In this document: positions 57,948 through 64,000 of the stretch, one piece after another
How positions within the stretch are numbered: position 1 is the stretch's first letter
Layout: each line of letters starts with the position of its first letter
NCBI RefSeq assembly: GCF_026262505.1
Contig: NC_067208.1
Location: 12,967,962-13,031,961, forward strand
Reading direction: 5' to 3'
Length of the DNA: 64,000 nucleotides
Source: Trichomonas vaginalis G3
Lineage: Eukaryota; Parabasalia; Trichomonadida; Trichomonadidae
Notes under the pieces: model-generated
The model's database searches: none
Seen by the model: only the letters and a program-made list of their open reading frames with translations
Told to the model about the DNA's origin: nothing
Made by a program: the position numbers and the translations under genes

Positions 57948-58558
57948 ATGAGAAGCAAATCCATCTTAGCTGGTGCCGTTAATGTTCCAATTGAACCAAC
58001 ATCAAATGTTGACTCACGAACGACAAACAATATTGTCATAAAGAACTATAGTTCAGAGTGTTTGAAAGAAAAAGAACCAGAACTTAAGTCGGTGAATTTA
58101 AACACAGCTTCAAACACTAACGCTACATCAGATGTTAAGTTAGAGTATCCACCACTGGACCAAATTCTTTCAAGAGAAGCCAACGACAACCCTTACACAA
58201 ATGTTCAAGCAAATCCTTCAGATAACGTAGACCATTACCTTCTTCAGTTATACCAAACTATCTTACTCAAAGACGATAAGAAGCTTTTGACAAATCTTAT
58301 AAGCAAGAACCAAATAATTCTAACAAAGGAGGACCTTGAAAATGTTATCTCACGAATAACAGGGAAACAATGTGTCATTGACTATCTCGACCCTGAAATC
58401 GAATGCTGTGGTCAAACTCCACTATTCATGAAAATAGGTAACATCCGCATCATTGAAACACCAGGAACTACAGGAGTTGAGTTTAAGTATAAATATTCGA
58501 ACGATATACAAAACTTCTACTTATATAACTTTGTTTGAAATATGTTTTAGTAAATTAA
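57948..58558 (+). pseudogene. CCG-motif protein, unit B copy
   Basis: Copy of 47913-48527, identical over most of its length. About two breaks near the end. Confidence 0.65.
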
Positions 58559-58794
58559 AGCAATTTGTAATATCTATCCAAAACTTCTTCAACAGTATCG
58601 AACTCATCTTCATAATGCAAACCTAATCTTATTGACTTGGTGCAGTTTTCACTAACACAATATTTTTCTGTTCTCTTGACTGACATAACTAACTCATTTG
58701 TTTCATCAAACAGCAACAACCAAAGTTCATGACCTAATACATAACATTCATACTTTATATTTTTAGCTCTGAGTTCTCTTGTAAGCTGTTGCAT
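58555..58794 (-). CDS. Small hypothetical protein, unit B (79 aa)
   Basis: Identical to 48524-48763. Confidence 0.6.
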   Translation of the reverse strand: MQQLTRELRAKNIKYECYVLGHELWLLLFDETNELVMSVKRTEKYCVSENCTKSIRLGLHYEDEFDTVEEVLDRYYKLL

Positions 58795-58818
58795 TTAATA
58801 TTTTCTAAAAAGTCAACT

Positions 58819-59525
58819 TCAACAGTCATTCGCACTGGTGCCTTCAGTTCTACAGGCTCCTTGAAAGTCAACAAGTCTGAATTGCATGTCTTTCAAATTA
58901 TGAGGACTAATGCGAACCCATTTACCTAAATGAGTTGCTATGACAGGAACGTTTGGAATGAACATTGAATTTACTTCATAACAGAAGGATTTATATTCTA
59001 CTGAACCTTTACTATTAACTCCTGAAATGCCTGTGACATTAGCTATTTTAGACTCAATGTATAAACAATTACCATAACATACATATGGAACAGATTTCAT
59101 CTCAATCGTTTTGTCAACACTTTTCAAAGGAAATGTCATATGGTATGCACCCAAAAGAAGTTGTACTCTATGACTCATTCTTGGTATCTTAAACTCCTTC
59201 GCATAACTGAACTTCAAAACTCCTGCAATAAGTTTAACATTCATTAAGTTTTCTTCGTTATCCTTGTTTATTGTAGTATTTATGAGAGCATTTAACACTC
59301 CAGCTAATGTTTCCATCTTATATTCTACATTATTGTGAAATCTTATTTCGTGCTTCTTTCCATCTATTTCAATCTCCATGAAATCTGTTTCATCTGTTAT
59401 GACAAAAGCGATAGTATTGAAGTCAACAACTCTGAAGCAAGCGCCTCATTCTGAAGACCTAAGTTTGTTTGTAGCTTTACTGTCCCGTATTCGTTTGGGT
59501 CTGTACTTTGCAAATAGAACAACAT
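58819..59525 (-). pseudogene. Minor capsid (penton-type) protein, unit B, broken
   Basis: Copy of 48788-49498 with a long open C-terminal part: VPYVCYGNCLYIESKIANVTG, CYEVNSMFIPNVPVIATHLG, NLKDMQFRLVDFQG. These strand patterns, especially the final MQFRLVDFQG, fit Polinton penton proteins and align with 2649-3454. About one or two breaks. Confidence 0.55.
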
Positions 59526-59542
59526 TTTATTCTTATTAAAAT
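59526..59542. promoter_or_regulatory. Bidirectional promoter between minor capsid and fibre C
   Basis: Same spacer as 49499-49515. Confidence 0.5.
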
Positions 59543-62500
59543 ATGACTATTGCTGCATATGCGTATGAAACAAATGAAGCAAGAAGAGCACATGAACTAG
59601 TAAACGAAAACTCAACTTTAACCATTGAAGGCAATGATTTAGTCATTGACGATGGAAAAACTAAAAAAGTCATTGATTTCGATACTTTTAACACTTATGA
59701 CCCATTCATTACAATAAGTAAAGGTTCCTATCATAAATGATGGAACGGTGCAATATATAAATTCTACAGTAGATGCCTCATTAGTGAAAGTACTGAATGT
59801 TCTCATTGAATTGTTAAAGAGCTTTCGATTTGACGACAACATTAAATGCCTAAAGAATTTAGTCATGAATGAGAAACAAATTCTCGGCGTTGCTGGTAGC
59901 AGTAATGATGTACACCTTATGACATTAGAATATTATAACGAACATAAAGATGAACTGAAAGGAGAGAAGGGTGACACTGGACAAGGACCACAAGGAATAC
60001 AAGGAATCAAGGAATCAAGGACCTCAAGGCGAAAACGGTTTGGATGGAAAGGATGGAAAGGATGGAAAAACTGCTAAATCATGGATATGGGACCTTATAA
60101 ATACTGGTTTAACAGCTGCTTCATATGGAGTTCTTCAATACCAAATCGGAAAGATATGGGCAGTACTTGGTGAAGAAGCTTTAGATGACGTTAAAAATGC
60201 TTTGAACTTCATTTCAAATGGTTCGGATACTATTAAAACTTTATCTGGTTGGATGCAAGAAACAAGGAGTCAAATAGATACTGTAAGACGTATAGCAAAC
60301 AATGCACGTACGGGATTGGATACTTTACGAGAAGCACAAAATACACTAAAGGAAGCAAATGATATTCTTGGCTCAGTATCAGACATGCATGAAGATTGGC
60401 TTAAAGGTATTGACAAATCTTTAAAAAATCACAGTCAGTCTATTGCTGACTACAAGAAAAGTATAGATTTTTTACATAGTGCTATGGACGTACATGATGG
60501 AAGCATAAGGAACTTACTTAATGCTAACAATAACTTACCAGGAACTATTAAAGCATTTATAAAGTCCTTTGTAAAACCTGGTGCTCTAACATTTAGGTCT
60601 TTGAGAGCAAGAGCATTGAAGTCAAGAGATGCAGAAACTCCAACAGAAACTACAGAAGGAACTGAAACAACAGAAACTCCAGAAGAACCACCAAAACCAA
60701 CAGCTAATGAAATATTGTTCGAATATTTTCCAAGGTACTCTGTTCTCATTGCATACATTCAAGAAATACTTAAGAAAGCAGACTTGACTTTAGGAGATGA
60801 TGAAAGTTCTGTATATCTTTCGTTCCAGTTTCAAATAGCAGAACTTTTGAGACAGATATGCTTAATGTATGACAACATCTCTGATTTCACAAGATATGAT
60901 GACGACCATGACCCCGAACACGGTGAAGAAGAAGTTTTACAAACATCCATTAAGACAGGAAAGGTTTTAACTCAAAGTCTCATTATTGACACCAAAGATG
61001 GCGAAGTGGACGTTCTTCAAGAGCTGAAGAAAAATACTTCTTCGGGAGGTGGTGGTAGGCATGAACTTGAAATAAATGAGATAGAAGAGAAATTAGCCGA
61101 AAAAGCAGATAAAGAACATAAACACAATATCTCCGATATAAATGAACTTCAAGCTACATTAAATAGTAAAGCGGACAAAAATGAACTTGACGCAATGAAG
61201 AAAGTTTTGAAATCTCATAAACACAATATCTCCGATATAAATGAACTTCAAGCTACATTAAATAGTAAAGCGGACAAGAACCATGTTCATTATATAAGTT
61301 CAGATGAACAGATTATAACGGACTATCATGGATATTTAACACAGGATGAAGAAGTGAAGACGAAAAATGTTAATGAAAGAAGATATAAATTCATTCGTGC
61401 TAAAGGTTATGACATACACTGTACTGTACAGTATGACACAGGTATAGCACCACAAACATTTGGTTATAACGCTGAAATTTATGCTTCATACTTCTTTGTT
61501 AACGGTGTATTAGTTGAACCAAGATTTATGTTAAGAGTTAAGTCAAAAATAACTTTTGAAGATGCTATTAAAAGTAAAGCTGACAAAAATGAACTTGACG
61601 CAACGAACAAAGTTTTGAAATCTCATAAACACAATATCTCCGATATAAATGAACTTCAAACTTCTTTAGACAACAAAGCAGACAAAAACCATACACATGA
61701 ATCCTTCACTACTGTTAGAGCGATGACATAATACTGAACTTTGACCTTGGTTCAAGTGCACCTTTAGAGAATCCAAGTACAAGCGTAAAAGATACTCTTA
61801 ACAATTTAGATAACAGTTGCAGGAACATTGAAGGTCATGCCAGAAACTTTGAAGCACATGAACTACCAGCAATGTTAGATAAGAAAGCAGACAAAACTTA
61901 TGTGGATGCAGAACTAACAAAGAAATTTTCGAAACCAGATACAATGACATTTACAACAGAAATTATAAATGGTGAACCAGCAACTCCATTTGAATTTGTT
62001 AGAGGTCTTCAACCAGATACTTTTGAATTTTTCTTGGATAATTCTATTGAACTAACATTACATTATAAAAGTGGAACAAATGCAACATTTCATCCGGGAG
62101 ATACATTCCAAATGGTATTTAATGACATAAGTTCTTTAGAATATGTTTATAGAGTTATGAGCATATATGATTTAATATATCCTATAGGAGCTGTTTATAC
62201 GTCTATGAATCCAATAAATCCAAACACTTTATTTGGTGGTAGATGGTATGAAATAGTTGACAGTTTTCCATTCTACACTAATACGCAGTCAATGAAGATG
62301 GGAGGTTCAAAGAAAATAGGTATTGAAAACCTTCCTTCACATATGCATAGGTTCAGTGGAAGAACATCTGTGGAAGGAAACCATTCACATTCAATAACAA
62401 AAAGAGGTTATATAAATCTTGCAGCGGGTTCGAATAGACAGGGAATGAACAGATATGATATCTCAGATGACCCAAAGATGTTAGCACAGGTATTTTCTGT

Positions 62501-62614
62501 GGAACTGCAGGAAATCATACACATGTTGTAGCTGGTATTACAGACCCAGCAGGTAATGGAAAAGATTATATGCCTCCTTATATAACAATGCACGCTTGGA
62601 TACGAGTTGGTTAA
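59543..62614 (+). pseudogene. Phage-like tail fibre with collagen-like stretch, unit C, broken
   Basis: Start MTIAAYAYETNEARRAHELV. Differs from fibres A/B in its N-terminal and middle parts. It has Gly-X-Y collagen-like segments (GEKGDTGQGPQG, GPQGENGLDGKDGKDGK), a helical region (IWDLINTGLTAASYGVLQYQ), HKHNISDINELQATLNSKAD repeats in tandem, one TTVRA... module, and a collar domain with its own sequence (YPIGAVYTSMNPINP, GGRWYEIVDSFPFYTN, HMHRFSGR, SHSI, DYMPPYITMHAWIRVG). About four breaks. Collagen-like shafts are common in phage tail fibres. Confidence 0.8.
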
Positions 62615-62633
62615 ACTCTTTAACTTTACATAA

Positions 62634-63716
62634 ATGAGCTTGAAAGAAGTATTCGAACAACATCCATGGAGGTCATTTAAGAATTCAATGAAGCTGCAAA
62701 GAGTTGGGGATTTACTAACAGAGCTGAAGTGAAAAGGTTCTTTGACAAAAATGTTGTACATCAAACAAAAATAAACCCTTACGACTACTTTTTACCAATT
62801 TACTCCAACACTCCTGACGCATACCAATTTGACACTCTCATTCAAAGCAGAAAAGGAGGACATAAACCATTCCTCATCTTCATTAATGTTAACACTCGTA
62901 AAGCATATGCATATCCAATGAAAAATAAAGGAACTCGTGAAGTGTTAAGAGTTTTACAAAAGTTTGTAGCAGAACACAGCCCAAGTACTTTAACATCAGA
63001 CCAAGACAGTGCATATCTCAGCAATGAAATCACAGATTTTCTCATTAAGCATAACATAACTCACTACACTACTGAAGACCATAACCATAACATACTCGGC
63101 ATCATAAACCGCTTCATAAGAACGCTTAGAGATTTAAATCAAGAGCGAGACTTTACCGAAGAAACAATGAAACATTTTGTCGAAGTATATAATTCCTCAA
63201 CACATTCTACAACAGGACATTACACCAAATTCAATGACACAACAACAAGAAAAAAGTATATACAAAAGAAACGAAGCCAAACACAAAATATCAGAAATTC
63301 AACACAATTTTACCCTCATTCCTGGTACAAAAGTTCGTGTAGTTCTTGACGACAACCGTTGACAAAGAAACGTTTAAGGTTAAGTAGAAACTATTATATC
63401 GTAGACTCTACGCAAGTAATGGATATCTTATAAAAGCTGCTGACGACTCTATTGCTTTTATCCTCGACATAAATTAGTCGAAAGTAGTAATGGCAAACTT
63501 GCTGAAACCATTGACAAGCAAAAGCGAGGAGTGGTTATTGAAATACTTGGCTATAACATAAACGATGACACTTATAAAGTAAGATATGAAGGAGGCGTTG
63601 AAGATGTTATACCATCTAAGAACTTGAGAGAGTCAAAGACACACATCTGGGACCATTAGAGCGGGAGTACTGGAAAGACAAAAAATATGCCAGAAAGAAT
63701 AAGAAAATTCTTCTAA
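62634..63716 (+). pseudogene. Retroviral-like integrase, unit C, broken
   Basis: Nearly identical to the integrases at 42495 and 52513 at base level, including the chromo-like tail; several breaks. Confidence 0.88.
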
Positions 63717-63895
63717 ACTTTTTCATTAGATGTAAATCAGACAAAAATAATGTTTAGGTTGAAGAGGTGAGATTTCACCTCTTTTTTCACCTGTTTTTTC
63801 ACCCTCGTGAATTTTCATGAATTTCCTTAAGATAGAAAAATAAAGTTAGTTTTATTTTTATTTATTTTTTTTTATTTTGTATGTAAGAACAGAAA
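63717..63895 (+). promoter_or_regulatory. KilA-N upstream block, unit C
   Basis: Same order as 43660-43814 (AGGTTGAAGAGGTGAGA, TTTTTTCACC runs, GAATTTTCATGAATTTCC, AAGATAGAAAAATAAAG, GTTAGTTTT, TTTTGTATGTAAGAACAGAA, ATG), but the palindrome centre reads GAGATTTCACC here. Confidence 0.55.
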
Positions 63896-64000
63896 TGTCA
63901 ATCGAAGCAAAAACATTCACTAACAAATATAATGGCGAAACATTCACAAAAGGCACTTATAACGGTATTGAAGTCTTACGTAGAGACAAGGATGGTTACA
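63896..64000 (+). CDS. KilA-N domain protein, N-terminal part (cut by window edge)
   Basis: MSIEAKTFTNKYNGETFTKG and then EVLRRDKDGY are almost identical to the Mav-1 KilA-N protein starting at 11573, which continues with the NATK motif. The region that carries the palindromic insert in Mav-1 lies beyond the window. Behind the shared upstream block. Confidence 0.75.

Larger units (their letters stand above)
49516..59525. mobile_element. Maverick unit B
   Basis: Same gene order as unit A, spacing about 10,018-10,030 bp, nearly identical throughout, with most differences being single-base length changes. Unlike A, the fibre gene has its 5' part. Integrase, gene X, 94-aa, 74-aa, penton-like, ATPase, minus-strand 133-aa and 79-aa genes are open; about eight breaks elsewhere. 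No PolB or major capsid gene, and no terminal repeat seen at either boundary. Confidence 0.8.
59543..64000. mobile_element. Maverick unit C (runs off the window)
   Basis: Third fibre-integrase pair of the same lineage. The fibre gene is diverged from A/B in its front and middle; the integrase is nearly identical to A/B but broken. Downstream a KilA-N gene takes the place of gene X, behind the same upstream block. About ten breaks in the visible part. Confidence 0.75.

Overview
The window looks like genomic DNA of the parabasalid Trichomonas vaginalis. It is AT-rich and dominated by Maverick/Polinton virus-like elements (protein-primed-type DNA polymerase B, retroviral-like integrase, packaging ATPase, capsid genes). 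The remaining DNA carries a TTAA-targeting Kolobok-type transposon and Cys-rich multicopy surface-type gene relics. The species is an inference from this combination; no rRNA or other species marker is present.

Layout. (1) 1-22377: right-hand part of a large Maverick (Mav-1). It runs from a capsid gene cut by the window edge through minor capsid, SF3-helicase-like, packaging ATPase, a KilA-N gene cluster, DNA polymerase B, HNH nuclease, integrase, phage-like tail fibre and Dam-type methylase genes to a 36-bp terminal repeat. (2) 22378-32484: about 10 kb of non-Maverick DNA with no intact gene. It holds a 112-bp hairpin minisatellite, several long perfect or near-perfect hairpins, a 2.97-kb Kolobok transposon inserted into a host gene relic, a tandem paralogue of that relic, a three-way-junction palindrome and a cloverleaf palindrome. 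(3) 32485-39362: left end of a second Maverick (Mav-2), related to Mav-1 and carrying the same terminal repeat. It is heavily broken and stops at a 25-N gap; the 300 bp after the gap appear to be its continuation placed in the wrong orientation. (4) 39719-64000: three head-to-tail units (A, B, C) of another Maverick lineage. Units A and B are nearly identical at about 10.02-kb spacing; C has a diverged fibre gene and runs off the window.

How the genes fit together. MCP, minor capsid, penton-like proteins and ATPase form a virion and packaging module. PolB and the helicase are the replication module, and the integrase inserts the element. The fibres end in a bacteriophage-type collar domain and vary strongly between copies. 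KilA-N genes and an uncharacterised neighbour (gene X) share a conserved upstream block with a GGTGAGATCTCACC palindrome. Genes are extremely compact: divergent starts lie 16-35 bp apart around a TTTTATTCT motif, and several convergent genes share their stop codons.

Most striking observations: a GC-rich palindromic repeat family with one copy sitting in frame inside a KilA-N gene (resembling the logic of Rickettsia palindromic elements), multi-branched palindromes in the inter-element DNA, and a gene X cassette bounded by about 150-bp inverted repeats. Virus-like copies are treated as fossils: spans and families are given, not the individual lesions.
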